Shown here: in pieces, positions 25,430 through 36,909 of the stretch
Position numbering within the stretch: position 1 is the first letter of the stretch
How the letters are laid out: every line of letters begins with the position of its first letter
NCBI GenBank assembly: GCA_013397115.1
Contig: VWZW01004126.1
Location: 87,200 to 151,199 of the forward strand
DNA length: 64,000 nt
Direction of reading: 5' to 3'
Source of the DNA: Edolisoma coerulescens
Taxonomy: Eukaryota; Chordata; Aves; Passeriformes; Campephagidae
Made by a program: the position numbers and the translations under genes
The notes under the pieces: generated by a model
What the model saw: the letters and a program-made list of their open reading frames with translations, nothing else
Database searches by the model: none
What the model was told of the DNA's origin: nothing

Positions 25430-25800
25430 TTTGGGTAAGTGAGAGGCTCACAGATGTGTGCTTGCTTGGTCTGAGGAAGAGATTACTCAGAGGAATTTTA
25501 TGGGAGAAGTGAAGAAGATGGAGTCACATTCTTCTCAGTGGTGTCCAGTGACAGGACAAGAGGTAATGTGCACAAGCTGAAAAGGAGAAAATCTTTTTAG
25601 AGTGATCAAACACTCACAGTTTGTCAAGAGAGGTTCTGGATTCTCCACCCCTGGAAATACTCAAACTTGGATTGGACATTGGCCTGGGCAACCTGCTCTT
25701 GGGGATCCTCCTCTAGGCAGGGAGGATTGGACCAGATGAATTTGAAAGGTGTCTCCCAGTCTTGACTATTCTTTGGCAGAATAACTGTTTTATACTGTAA
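25430..25800 (+). mobile_element. CR1 LINE 3'-end fragment
   Basis: Homology to the CR1 ORF2 end and 3' UTR in sense orientation. Visible blocks are 'SLVGEVMEPHSSQ'-type coding sequence near 25490-25550, 'SSDRTRGNVHKLK' (near 25545-25580), and the non-coding end with TTGGACCAGATGAATTTGAAAGGTG (25728-25752), the familiar CR1 3' UTR phrase. The terminal octamer repeat is decayed. Frames are broken. Confidence 0.82.
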
Positions 25801-26474
25801 CAACTTTTAAACGCCTGTTGCATCGCTGAAACACTTGCTTGGCAGATACGTGGCTAAAAGTGACATCATAATGAACAGCTATAGTTGTATTTGTCTGGAA
25901 TTTCTACCCTTGCTCACATGAAGCAGAATCTCAAACAAATTAAATTCGTACTTCTAATGGTATTTTTGTAATAGAAGTGGCAATGGGAAAAGACCGTATG
26001 GCAGATCCACTTTTATTTCAGCTTGTACCAGTACGTTTTCTGCTCAAAATGCAAGTCCAGTTCATTCCATAAATCAGTAGCAGGTCTCAGTTTGGTCCTT
26101 CTTAAATTCATCCCGCACAGGCACTCTACAAGTTGTTTGTACCTTTACTGGTCCTGGAGAATATTGAAAATAAGAGGAGAAATTATATGGACAATTCTTT
26201 GTTTGCCATATAAAAAAATGATCCCCAAAGAACTGAAGATGTATAATCAGTCTAACATTTTATATGTGTGGGACTACAATATTTTAATGGAGTGATGTAT
26301 CAAGGCAATTCATCTTGCATACGTTATTTCTCTTTTGTTTAGCTTTCTTTTCAGAAATATTTTTTCAGATAAAAGATAGTAATTACCCTTTCTGAACTGT
26401 TTATTCAAATGGAAGAATATTTGCAACAAATATTTTGGGAGAAAATAAAGCTTAATCTGTTCTCTGAATCTCAC

Positions 26475-26620
26475 CCGAACAGGTTGCTCAGAGAGCTTCT
26501 GGAGTCTTCTTTTTAGGAGATATTCAAAAGCCAGCTGAACACAGTTCACTTGAGCAGGGGAATTAGAAAAGATGACCTCTAGAGGTGACTTCCAAATTCT
26601 AGCATTCCATAAACAAGGAA
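26475..26620 (+). mobile_element. CR1 LINE 3' UTR fragment, old
   Basis: A short CR1 3' end: AGGTTGCTCAGAGAGCTTCTGGAGTC, then GGAGATATTCAAAAGCCAGCTG, then GATGACCTCTAGAGGTGACTTCC. These are the conserved phrases of the CR1 tail in sense order. Divergence and small size suggest an old insertion. Confidence 0.8.
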
Positions 26621-27847
26621 TAAATTGAATGGGATAAATTCCCATCATATTATATATTTACAGATCTGCTTGTCACACAGTCTTTCGTTCCAGAGAACAC
26701 AGTAAAAATTTTTGTGAAAAATCATAATTTCGGATAGGAATTACAAGGCCAGTACTAGCTAAAAAATTTGTTTATATATATCATGTATATATATATGTAC
26801 ACTCATATATATATCTATGTATATATAGACACACATGTGTATAACATACACACACACATATACATATATAATGTCTATATACAGACATTATATAAATGTC
26901 TATAAATATGCCAATTAAAGTCATGATGTTCTTTGGCATTATCTAAGACATAACCAGCTGTAACAATCATGGCTGTTGGCTATGGGTGAGTGTCATCACA
27001 CATGTGATTTTCTGTTCTCTTGTTTTCTGTCCTTTGGCTTGCCATGTCCTTCTAGATGTCTGGAAATGGAAATTTACTGGGCAGAGGCACTAATCTTTTC
27101 TGTACAGTACCAGCCTAATGAAATCCAAATGCCTGTTAGGAGTCTCTATTTAAAAAAAACAACCAAACAAAAGCAATCATCCTTTTGCAGTAACAGATGT
27201 GGGTTTTTTCTAACATAATTTCAGTAGCCAGAGGAAACTCGACCTGCTGGTCAGTAGAAGGAAAGTGAAGTTGTTAAGAAAAATGTGTTATGTGTACAAA
27301 TCTGAAAGAGTTTACGAAAAGCCACAAAGAAAGCAATTTTCTTATACAGAACTGGGTTTTTTAAAATTTATTTTCAATAACTTTTAATCTTTTTGTGCTT
27401 TGTTTCCTTTTTTTTTTTTTCTGGTTAAGACTCCTAGGCTTTTTTGATTAACATACTAATAGTGTTATGATATTTGACCAGCTTTCTGGCAACTGTAATA
27501 CTTTTCTGTGTCATCATAAAGAAAATTGATGCTTACTTCTTTTTAAGAAACCCTAAAATGTGCAACAGACTACAACATATTATATCCAAACGAAGATAAT
27601 TTGGTCTATAGGCTCTGCCTAAGATCTTAAAATCTGGAGAACAGGAATTTCACCTGTAAAGGAAATCCACCTTTTCAACAGATGTTATCCCAAGTCATAC
27701 AATGATGCCCCTAAGTACATTGGTGCAAAAGTTTGAAGACAATTTAAACTTTAGGCTTATTCAGAGTTAGGAATAAGGAAACACTTTGAGTGAAAGCTCT
27801 GAGTCTCTGACTTCCATAAGCCAAAGTGCAGTGGAAAAAGCATGACC
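26621..27847. other. Non-coding DNA with AT/CA microsatellite
   Basis: No gene is recognised. It contains the compound TA/CA simple repeat and hairpin at about 26770-26895. The rest is AT-rich with a T run near 27409-27421. Confidence 0.55.
26770..26895. repeat. Compound TA/CA microsatellite with embedded hairpin
   Basis: Alternating TA, TG and CA dinucleotides with interruptions. At 26865-26894 a perfect 12-bp inverted repeat (arm TATATAATGTCT, 6-base spacer) is embedded at its right end. Confidence 0.88.
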
Positions 27848-28436
27848 TTTTATGGAATCTTAGATTATCCTGACCTGGAAGGGGCCCAAAACGGTCATTG
27901 AAGTCCAGCTCCTGACCCTGCACATGACATGCTCAAGAGTCACTCCACATGCCTGAGAGCATTGTCCATGCCCCACTTCCCTGGGGGACCTGTTCCAGTG
28001 CTCAACCACCCTCTGGTGAAGAACTTTTCCCTAATATCCAATGTAAACCTCCTCTGACACAGATTTATGCCATTTGCTCAAGTCCTGTCACTGGTCACCA
28101 CAGAGATCAGTGCCTGCCCCTCCTCTTCCCCTCATGAGGAAGTTGTAACTGCAGTGAGGTCTCCCCTCAGTCTCCTTTTCTCCAGGCTGAACAGACGAAG
28201 TGACCTCAGCTGCTTCTCATATGGCTTCCCATCTTGACACTTCAACATTTTCCTAGCCTTCCTTTGGACACTCTATAATAACTTAATGTCTTTCTTATTC
28301 TGCGGCACCCAAAGCTGCCCCCAGCACTCGAGGTGAGGCCACCCCTGTGCAGAGCAGAGCGGGACAATCCCCTCCCTTGCCCAGCTGGTGATGCTGGGCC
28401 TGATGCCCCCCAGGACACGGGGGGCTCTTCTGGCCA
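27848..28436 (-). mobile_element. CR1 LINE fragment, antisense
   Basis: A CR1 3' fragment in minus orientation, running 3' end first along the plus strand. The left end holds the complement of the CR1 3' UTR (TGGAATCTTAGATTATCCTG and on). The right part holds the complement of ORF2 C-terminal coding sequence, including the GGGATTGTCCCGCTCTGCTCTGCAC block. It is closely related to the plus-strand copy at 53385-54118. It is 5'-truncated near 28436. Confidence 0.93.
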
Positions 28437-31400
28437 ATTAGGACAGAATTAAAACAATAGCCCAGTGGAAAAAAGATGTGTTGAGTTTTCCATGGTCTTC
28501 TTTTTTGATCTCGGAGGAGTCCAATTGTTTAATCTTTGACCATTTCAAGATGACCACTGGACACCAAAGTAAAAATGATTAAGAATTATGCCCCACAGTA
28601 AGGCAAGGAGGCATTTTAAACCAAGATATTGATTTTGTTTACAGCGAATGGCAACGTATATAACCTACACTCTCTTGCAGTTCCAATTCTCTGAAATGGC
28701 AACACAACTTCCCCATTTCTCATGGAAAAATTATTAATAAAGATAAAAGCTATTAATTTAAGCCAATTCAAATAACTCTGATGAATGTCTGTATTGCTTT
28801 GAAGACACTGTTAACATTAAGAGGGAAAAAAGGGATCAAATTTAGTACTGTTTACTTAAAAACAGGCGACAAAGGTAGTTTGGAAAGATTAATGAAAATA
28901 ACAGTTGTGTAGTTGGATTTTTTAAAAAAGTGTTTGTTTCTTATATTGACAATTTTAAACTTTTCTAGCTCTTATTGACCACAATTGAATATGAAATTTG
29001 TACTTTTAAGCGGTCTTTTTTCATAAAGTTTACTTTCTTAATTACTGTTGGATTTCTTTTTTTTTTTGGTATTTCTGCCTTAGTTTGGCAAAATACAGAT
29101 CACTTCTTTTTCTTTTCTTTTCACATACTTTTTAAGTACAAGGTAAACCACAATTTTCTGAACTTGCTTTTTTAATTTTTTTAAAATATATTTGTTTGCA
29201 ATCTCTGTAAAAGATATCTCTTCCCTAATAATATACAGATCATGTTAATTCATTCCTTGTAAATAAGAATATTGCTGTAATGAAATTCAACTAAAAATTC
29301 ATTGTGCCTGCAGTTCCTGTTTGAAATGTTCTTTTCTTGTAAAGTTTTTGCTTCTTCAGGCCAGGATGGAGAAAAGTAATTGTAACTATTCCTCCATTGC
29401 ATTTACCACTAGCAGAGCTCCCATTTCTGGGTCTCTACAGGTTTTTGACTTTTGAGTAATAAGTAAATTTTTTGGCTATTTATGCAATGCTTTTTCCTTA
29501 CTTTATTCCATGTATTAGGCATCATAAATTGTACATCAACAGTAAAACACTTTCAACGTTCTAGCAGCATTTTTTTTACCATATTGACCAGATCAGAAAA
29601 GATCTTAGGCCAAGATGGAAAAGTGGAGTTTTGCCGCAGTTTAGCGTGGGTACCTCCTTCAATTTAAACTGCTAGTTACACCTGTTTGTAAGTAAACATT
29701 ATTTCCACAAGGTTTCCTCTTCTACATGTGCAAAATGCGTATTGTCTGTACACTCATATGCCTTAAAACTGCCTAAAGATGTTTTTCTCCTGAGTGTTTG
29801 GCGAAGATAGTGAGCTGAAAAATACTGTCAATGGAAGGAAAAGTGTAGTACACCGTGACAAGAAAATATTGAATTTTTATACTCATTAACTCTGATTGCT
29901 AAACAATTATATCTTTACGACATACTGTGCTGAGCAACATAAATCTGTAGCAATAATTATTAATTATGCATAGGAATGGATAATAAACTCTTCAATACAG
30001 ATGTCCTCCTCGTGTGTCACATATCACATGCTGGACTGTATTGAAGAACTGGACAAGTGGTTCCATTTAGGAAAAATTGCTTTGTGTGTGTCTGTGTTTC
30101 TGGCTTTTATAAGTATTGTAAAGAGTGATACGGCACAACTAAAATGATCTCAATGTATTCATCAAGATTTCTGGTGGAAATGGATTTTGAGACAAATAGC
30201 ATACTTTTCTGGTCCATGAATGGTAATTATAATAAAAGAAAAATTAATAAAAACCAGCAAAAAACCATCAAGACACTACAGTTTTCTACCAACCTTTTTA
30301 CATATATAAAATCTGTTGACTGCTTTTCACCAACTGAAAACAAAATGACTGAGTGGATAGAAAGGTTGCCTCTGCTACTGCATTTGGTTGAAAGTAGTAT
30401 TCAACATCAGTGAACAGTATTAATTCCGCTTTAGGATAGTATGGTAAATATATTTTAAATCAATATAAAAAATTAACTTCTTTAAAAGAAGTTTGTATCT
30501 TTGAGCACCTTTAACTTCACTACAAATAACAATCATGTAACATGTAGAAGTAACAGAGAATTTTTACTTACAGTTCATACTTCCCTAAAATACCAGTTAT
30601 TTTAAAGCTTTTAAATATGTTTTAGCAATACCTTTAAAATAACAGACATATAAGTAATAAATCCAGTCATCTATTAAATAATAACAGAGTATTGATTTTC
30701 CATGGATTATTTCTTAGACTTTTTCCATTGTAATCCAAGCTTCAATTTTTTGTTTTTCTGTTGTTTGCTGCCTTTTGATATTCCACAGCTGGGGATCACA
30801 ATCCTACTGGGTCTCAGAGTGTAAAACGTACTGCTTCATAAATTATTGACTAGAATTAATAATCAGATGACAGCAGAGAAAAAAATGAATTACATACTTT
30901 GAACCTATAGGTTTCGAAAACACTGCTGTACTTGTCTTCCACCTAGGAACTTTGATTATTATCTTTCTGTGTCTGTTAAGATCAATTTCCTATTGAAGAA
31001 AAGGAACATTTGTTTTAACTAGGGGGCAAAATTTAGTTGTTTCAGTGCAAATCAGAATGTTTCAAAGTTAGGTTTTTGATCCCATTTCTGAAAATTTTAT
31101 GCCTTGATGTACAGAAACATTGAAAATATTTGGATGATATAGGTAAACGTATAATATATAGGATAGAAATATCATCCTGGTCACTCATGTGAAGGGTGTT
31201 TAGTGGCATAAATTAATAGATAATGGTTCAGCTATAAATTTTAAATGGAAGGGGCCGTCGTCTTTTTGAAGGGAAAATAAACTGATACGTAAAGATGTTG
31301 GGGTCATAAGTTTACATTGTTGAAACCAAACTTTAAGGGTCAAAGTTTTAAGGGGTTTTTTAGGAAGCCAGAGTTTAGGTGACTTCTCCTGTTTACTTAT

Positions 31401-33690
31401 TGACTGTCATTGGAAGGTAGACATCAGTGTGTTGAATGAGATTTTTTCAAGTCTCCTTTATCTTTGTGAAACTAAACCCCGTTCAAATTCTTGGCTATAT
31501 ATCTGTATCACTCAGGTGTTTTGTTTAGAACCAGGACTAGACACAGATGTGCACTGCTTTAATGAGATTGCAAGCTGGATCTGCCATGATATTCCGCTTC
31601 ATCCTTTTATGGTAATTCCTTTATCAAATTGGATAAAATAGACTTAAAACAGATTATTTGCTTGCATAACTCCAGTGAAGTAGTTAAAATTATAAATGAA
31701 ATTTAGAGCTTCATAGTTGGTAGCACTAAATATTGAATAAACAAAATTTGCATTACAAAAAACTTCATACATCTGGTGCAGTGAAAGAATCGGAAGAGGA
31801 TAGAGGGAAGACAATTATTGTGTTGTTGGGTCTAAATAGGTGTTTGCTGTGCTGGTTCAAAGGGACTTCTCTGTCCTTGCTGACTGGGTCTTTCCCTGCT
31901 ATAGAAAAGCACTCACTGAAATCCAGTGGGTGATATCATCTCTTTTTTTTTTTTTCCTATGCGGCATGTTAAGTTGGTACACAGATCATTTTAGCACGGC
32001 TCTGCTGGCATCATTACAGAGTACAGAATCATTGTGTCCTACAGAATGCCATCTACTTTGCTTAGCTTATGGTGAGAACTATCTAATAAGCCTAACATAA
32101 ATCTGCTTTTACTCTTGTCATAGAGCATTTTCTTTGTTATATTTATTCCTATGAGCTGAGCTTTGAAGAAGACACACAGGTCATTGTACTTACTTTAGGG
32201 AGAAGTCTGCACCACAATGAATAAAAATCTATTTTTTGCATCTCTGGGTATAGTGTTCCTGTTGTGACTCCATAAATTTTAGAAAAGGAAACGAACTACA
32301 CTTAGGAACAGATATGAACTGAAAACCAAAAGCTGGAATGAGCTGTGAGAAGTCCTTTGGGTTCTACTAAGTGAAATATGAAAAAAATTTTCCATGTTAT
32401 AAATTGTTGCAATAGAAAAAATGTCAGTTGGAGTTTTGTGACTATATATTTATGCTTTCTCATTACAGCAAGCTCCTCCAAAATATCTGAAAATATTTAG
32501 GATAAAATCTGTGGAAGTACTCTAGCTGCAAGTTTGCATTTAATGTGGAAGCACCTTTATTTTTATGAAATCTCCCATTTATTTCAATGATAATGCTAAA
32601 TTAAAGTAAATTCTTCTGTATTAGACCCTCAGGGAAAAAGTAGAGGACAGAGTGAATGGCACTGGGACTTCATTCAGATTATGAAATAGAGCAACTGCTA
32701 CCATCTTATATTGGAGAGGATTATGTTCTGAATGGGAAGATATCTTTATGAGTCCTAAAAGAGGTGTTAAAAAAAAAAAAATCCAGTATTCTGTCTGCAA
32801 TATTGACTATGAAATATAATTTTAAGCAATGATGTTGTCATTTTGTTGTCTTTGGTTACACATTTAGGTACTAAGCATAAGCAGTTGTATGGAACTCTGC
32901 AGTTTTTCATGAAGTAGTAGAAGAAAATTTTGGGGAACCTTTTGTGGATTAACTTCTTTTTCAGGTAATATTGTTCTTCAGCTCTAAGAAGAGCATCTCT
33001 GTGTTATTTTCTGCCAGAATTAGACAGCTCTGTGTGTGGCTGACATTGTCAAAAGAAATGGCAAGATGAAGAAAAAAATCTTTCCTTATTTTCCAAGACC
33101 AAAAGGCAGCTCCTCAACCCTTTTCCTTGTTCTCAGTATCTTCCTCTCCTGCCAGTCTGTGAAGGGAAGGAGGAGTTGTACCTTTCATTGACTTTTTCAA
33201 AGGAAAAGGTAAATGAGAAGGTGAACCAGAGTAATTAAGACAAACACCTTAGCTCTGATGTTAAGGAAGTGTTTTCAGTTAGGAGTAGGTGGGACACCAC
33301 CTCTCTCTCAGCTATTTGGTTTCTTTCTCTCTTATGTGCATTTGCTTTACTGAAGAGCTTTATTGGTTTATTTTATTCTCTAACAGAGTAAAGAGATGTA
33401 AAATTTAAGTAGTAGCTAAGGCACAGATATGTAAACCAAGGTGAAGATAAAACCAGCTGTGAAAGATGAAGTTCTAGGACAACTTGTGGAATAAAAGTCT
33501 GAGGCTATAGTGTGATACACTTGTTTTCCCCCGTTATAGTATCTGATATAGATATTACTTTGTCTACTTCACAGAAAGTTGTTTAGAGAAAAGCACAAGC
33601 TTATACTGTCAAGTCAGTCTTCTTGCCATTAGTATTTCTGCACTTTTTTCTCTTCTTTCTCAATTTTGTGCTTTTCTCTTCCTCCTGCAG
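28437..33690. other. Unique AT-rich non-coding DNA
   Basis: Over 5 kb without a recognisable repeat or gene. Reading frames are short, AT-rich in codon use and unsupported by splice or promoter signals. A T run lies at about 31950-31962. Confidence 0.55.
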
Positions 33691-33820
33691 TTACTAGCAC
33701 CATGTTGAGTGACTTACACTAAGGATACTACTTATTTCTACAGTGAGTTCCAAGGAACCTGATGCACAGTTCTGGGAAAGACTAATCTACTTCAGTACAA
33801 ATAATTTTAAGAATATAGAG
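33691..33820 (+). other. Possible non-coding exon, 130 bp
   Basis: A strong pyrimidine tract and acceptor (CTTTTCTCTTCCTCCTGCAG, ending 33690) is paired with a strong donor GAG|GTAAGTA at 33821. All three frames contain stops, so it is not an internal coding exon; it could belong to a long non-coding RNA or a 5' UTR. Such pairs also arise by chance in 64 kb, so this is weak. Confidence 0.2.
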
Positions 33821-36405
33821 GTAAGTATACTGTCTTGGCAGAAATTTTCTCCATTTAAAGATGAATGATGGGGTTTTTTGAAGGAGTAGAGCAAATAATA
33901 TACATTGCAGGTACTTAAGGAGAGACTGCTGTTATGTATAAACACTGCAGAATTGAAACAATTTAAATACCAAAAATCCCTTGAATTAGAGAGCTGTTGC
34001 CCTTCCATGGCAGTGGCTACAGAAGTTGAAGTGATAAGAACCTTGAACATAAGTTTTGGCAAAGGCCAGTTTGTAAAGACTGGTTTGAAATTACGGAAAG
34101 AAACTTTCAGCAAGGCAAGGGAGGGCTCCATACACAGTGAACTTTCACAGTAGTCTGTTAATGCAGACTCTGGTTACAGTTTCAGTCAATTTATGTCAGA
34201 CTCAGGATGTATGCACTGCTCCTGATGGTTGATATTTTATGTTGATGTATCTGTCAATTAAAACACACAGCCTGCAAAGTCCAAGCAAATCTTTCAGCTG
34301 TCATCAATGAGCTTTTTACAAGATCCAGACTGAATTTTTCTTACTTGTAAGTAAGTGCCTACCTGTCTATATTTATTGGTGAGATAATATGGCCAATAGC
34401 AGAGGCTGAGGATCAGCTTCCTAAAATGGTTGTTAGTCAGCTCAGTTGTTGCTTTGATTTTGATGGCTCTGAAGATGGCTTGATGAGCCAGTGAGGTGTT
34501 ATGTTGAGAAAACAAAATTTAAATATAGTACTGTGGAATGCTATATATAGTATGTCTATTTATGGAAACTGTTGTTTTCCAAATAATGGGTTTTTGAGGC
34601 TGCTTAGAAACCAAGATAAATGGAGTAAGCACCAAAAGAAAATTTTCAGTAGACTGCTTGTGGCTGAAGTCATGAAGGTATTTCTAGGTTACCCTATTAT
34701 TTACAACATGAGGTGCATCTTACAATTGGCTGATCTTTCACAGAAAAACAATAAAGCAAGAAATATGAAAGACATATTTTGCTTCATTGAAAAGTTCTTA
34801 GAATAACTTTTACTTGACTTAACAGAAATTGTTCCTGTTAAGGTTAGCACTTACTTGTTGATGTTAGGAATAAAATATGCTTCCGAAATAGCTCAGTAGA
34901 GCTGTCTGCTTGTTTGTATTCCAGACAGTACCAAACTGGTACCCACTACCAAATTCTAGCCATAAGGGTGCATGTTCTGTAACCCTGCCAGTACCCCACT
35001 AAAGCATTTTATGTTCTGTGATAAAAATTGCATCTGCACTGCAGGCAGAGTTAGGGTGGAGCAGATGGAGGAGCCTGAACAGTGCTATTCCCAGCTGCTA
35101 TCAGGCATCACAGGAGCCATCAGCCTAACAAAGACCTCTCCACAAGCATGAGTGAGCCCACAGGTAGTGTGGCAGGAGGAGGCACTCCAATAACCCAGCC
35201 AAGGGAATGAGCTTCTGTCTCAACCTCCCTAGGCTCTCCTAGGATTGCTCCAGACCCATGGCAAGGGACCATTTACTCCAGGCCAATCACCAGCAGTAAC
35301 ACTTTCAGGTGACTTCCAGAGTGTCAGGGTCAGGATCATGTTGTGACATACAGGAGAAGAGCATTTCAGAATTGCACAAGGCTGATTATGGGACAGTTTT
35401 GAGAGGAACCAAAGGAGGGAACACAGAGGTTTCTATATTTTCTGTGGAGGAAGAAACATGGGAAAATGGAAAGGGGAAGGGGGTAAAATGGTAAGGCTGT
35501 GTATGGACAGTATTTGCCAGTGTTTATATGTATATACCTATATGTGTATATGTTCACTTCTACAGATCTCCATTCTCCTCAACAAGAGAGAGGAGTAGGA
35601 TGAGGCCACTTATGCTGTCTGTCTTCATGTGAGTATTACATGTGTCAGCTTGTGCTGAATTGTCTGGTCAGCAATGTATACATGTGCATACGTGGTATAA
35701 ACAGGTATTTGTGTGCATTCATCCACTGGTAAATGTGTGGTCAGGCTTGCTAGTAGCTGGACCTGTGGTCAGGGTGGTGGCAGCCTCATCTCTGCTGGGC
35801 TGCTGGATTTGGCCTCCCCCTGCTGCTGTCTTCCGATATCGCTGAAGACAGCAGCTTAGACAAAACTGAATAGTAAGCAAGTTTTCCCTTTGCCAAATAG
35901 CATGCTTCTGTATTTGAAGTGTAAAGAGCTGATGTCTATCTCAAACAGTAGGAAATAACTTGGTGAACCTCTATACTCAAAGAAGCCTCTGTTTTATGCA
36001 TCTGGGACAGATTACACATCCAATTTTATAGATAAAAGTTTTATCAGAAGTATTCATACTGTAAAAACGTTTAAGAATTGTGGGAGTCATTGTGCTTTAC
36101 TGTGATGCCCCATTTACCTCCCAAATTTTATTTTACATAATTTCAATAATACCTAATGTTAGGAACAAAGAGTTGCCTCTCCCACGGTTTCTTCAGTAGC
36201 AATAACTCCACTATGGGCAGAATAGAAATATTTTTCTGTTCGCCATATATGTTCCAAAGCCCTCAGATAGCTATTACAAGTGCAAGACTCAGTGACTCAG
36301 CGCCAGGTTCCAGGCAGCTGAGTCTCTGAAAAGCAAATACTGCTTCAGGATTTAATGCTTTAATTTTCAGTCCTTTTTTTTTTTTTTTTACAAACCTTTT
36401 CTGAT
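33821..36405. other. Non-coding DNA with a perfect hairpin
   Basis: No gene is recognised. It includes a GC-richer patch at about 35040-35330 and another at about 35740-35860 that I cannot assign to a repeat family; the second ends in the hairpin at 35822-35855. A T run lies near 36370-36389. Confidence 0.5.
35822..35855. repeat. Perfect 12-bp stem hairpin with self-complementary loop
   Basis: The arms GCTGCTGTCTTC (35822-35833) and GAAGACAGCAGC (35844-35855) are exact reverse complements. The 10-base loop contains CGATATCG, itself an 8-bp palindrome. It is much GC-richer than its surroundings. Confidence 0.93.
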
Positions 36406-36909
36406 TGCATTCAGTTTAACCCCAGTGAGTCCCACACGCTCAGCAGAATGGGGCAGAGTATCAGAAGGGTAAAAGTCCAAAACACCCTGGGCTGGCATAA
36501 AGGCATTTTAACAGGTAAAGCAAAAGCTGAAACATGAGAAAAATAAATCTAGGAATTAATTTCACTCCTTCCCAGGAGCAGGCAGGTGCATTACACCAAA
36601 TGATTACTTGGGAAGACAAACACCATCATGAATCCAAACATCCCCCCTTCCTCCTTTTTTCCCAGGTTCCTATGTGAAGCATGACACCATGTGGTATGGG
36701 ATATCACTTGGGCCAGCTGAGGTGAAATGTCCTGCCTCTGCCCCCTCTCAACTCCTTGTTGGTACAGTGGGGCGAGGAGTAGCAAAGGCCTTGGCTCTGT
36801 GTAATCAATCCCTGTGTTATCAACCGTGTTTCCAGCAGAAATCCAAAACACAGCCTGAAAATATCCTCTATGAAGAAAACTAACTCCAAACCAGCCAAAG
36901 CCTCTAGGT
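36406..36909 (-). mobile_element. Decayed ERV LTR, antisense
   Basis: Read on the minus strand, this matches a common avian ERV LTR that I recall as beginning TGTGCTGGTTTTGGCTGG. Retained blocks are TTTGGCTGG near 36900, AACACAGGGAT, CCAAGGCCTTTGC, GGAGTTGAGAGGGG, TATCCCATACCACATGG, GTTTGTCTTCCCAAGTAA, TTTTGCTTTACC, and a terminal GGGGTTAAA near 36412. The TATA and ATTAAA sites of the family have mutated, so it is probably inert. No target-site duplication or internal region is visible; it is most likely an old solo LTR. The family assignment is from memory. Confidence 0.83.
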
